DNA of 5,988 nt, taken from the NCBI GenBank assembly GCA_003354225.1, contig PIVH01000384.1:1-5988 (forward strand), read 5' to 3'. This DNA comes from Globobulimina sp. Its lineage: Eukaryota > Foraminifera > Rotaliida. Shown in pieces: positions 5,931 to 5,988 of this stretch (its first letter is position 1; each line of letters begins with the position of its first letter). The notes under the pieces were generated by a model. It was given only the letters and a program-made list of their open reading frames with translations. It had not been told where the DNA came from and ran no database searches. The position numbers and the translations under genes are program-made.

Positions 5931-5988
5931 CATCCTTTCCCAATTTTTGGATCCAAAACAAACAAAACCAAAAGGTCCCCAAACGAAG
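5931..5988 (-). other. BSCL2: Candidate upstream exon or 5' leader of the seipin gene (partial)
   Basis: Minus-strand reading from the window edge to the ATG at 5933-5931 is open in the seipin phase, ending GSKNWERM directly before the candidate donor. It could be 5' untranslated sequence with the ATG at 5933 as the start, or the end of a longer coding exon lying beyond the window. The stretch is less AT-rich than the candidate intron next to it, as expected of an exon. No promoter element is recognisable. Confidence 0.35.

Noticed and set aside
1-5988. CRISPR array, insertion sequence, tRNA or rRNA
   Set aside because: No regularly spaced direct repeats, terminal inverted repeats, transposase-like frame or cloverleaf pattern was seen; the short repeats present are coding or intronic.

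Overview
The window looks like a compact, AT-rich nuclear genome of a unicellular eukaryote. The evidence is a clear seipin gene (an endoplasmic reticulum protein found only in eukaryotes), a large multidomain protein with zinc-finger and ankyrin arrays, A at -3 before the likely start codons, and one good candidate GT-AG intron. The long frames contain no in-frame stops and end at TAA or TGA, so the standard code fits and ciliate codes that reassign TAA/TAG do not. The lineage cannot be fixed from the sequence. Similar zinc-finger/ankyrin assemblies are familiar to me from free-living protists such as foraminifera, but that is recollection, not a search.

Layout. At the left edge (1-139, minus) is the first 46 codons of an unrecognised, basic, probably nuclear protein. 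It diverges across only 66 bp from a plus-strand locus at 206-4481. That locus holds two overlapping open frames, which I interpret as one gene interrupted by a +1 frame change between 2898 and 2944. The first part (206-2944) encodes an N-terminal coiled coil, six tandem C1-like/ZZ-like zinc modules and about nine ankyrin repeats. The second part (2928-4481) encodes a helical region, then a domain whose motif order resembles the RelA/SpoT nucleotidyltransferase fold, then a helical tail. If joined, the protein would be about 1,424 residues.

After a 74-bp convergent spacer comes the minus-strand seipin gene (4556-5755), with two membrane segments around a lumenal domain and a Ser-rich C-terminal tail. 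Upstream of it, 5795-5930 has the properties of a 136-nt intron (GTGAGT donor, TTTAG acceptor). Removing it puts an upstream ATG exactly in frame with the seipin frame and adds 14 residues.

The genes do not form an obvious pathway. The most interesting item is the composite zinc-finger/ankyrin/RelA-SpoT-like protein. Its architecture suggests a sensor or scaffold array coupled to a possible nucleotide-handling domain, and its apparent frame break needs to be resolved.
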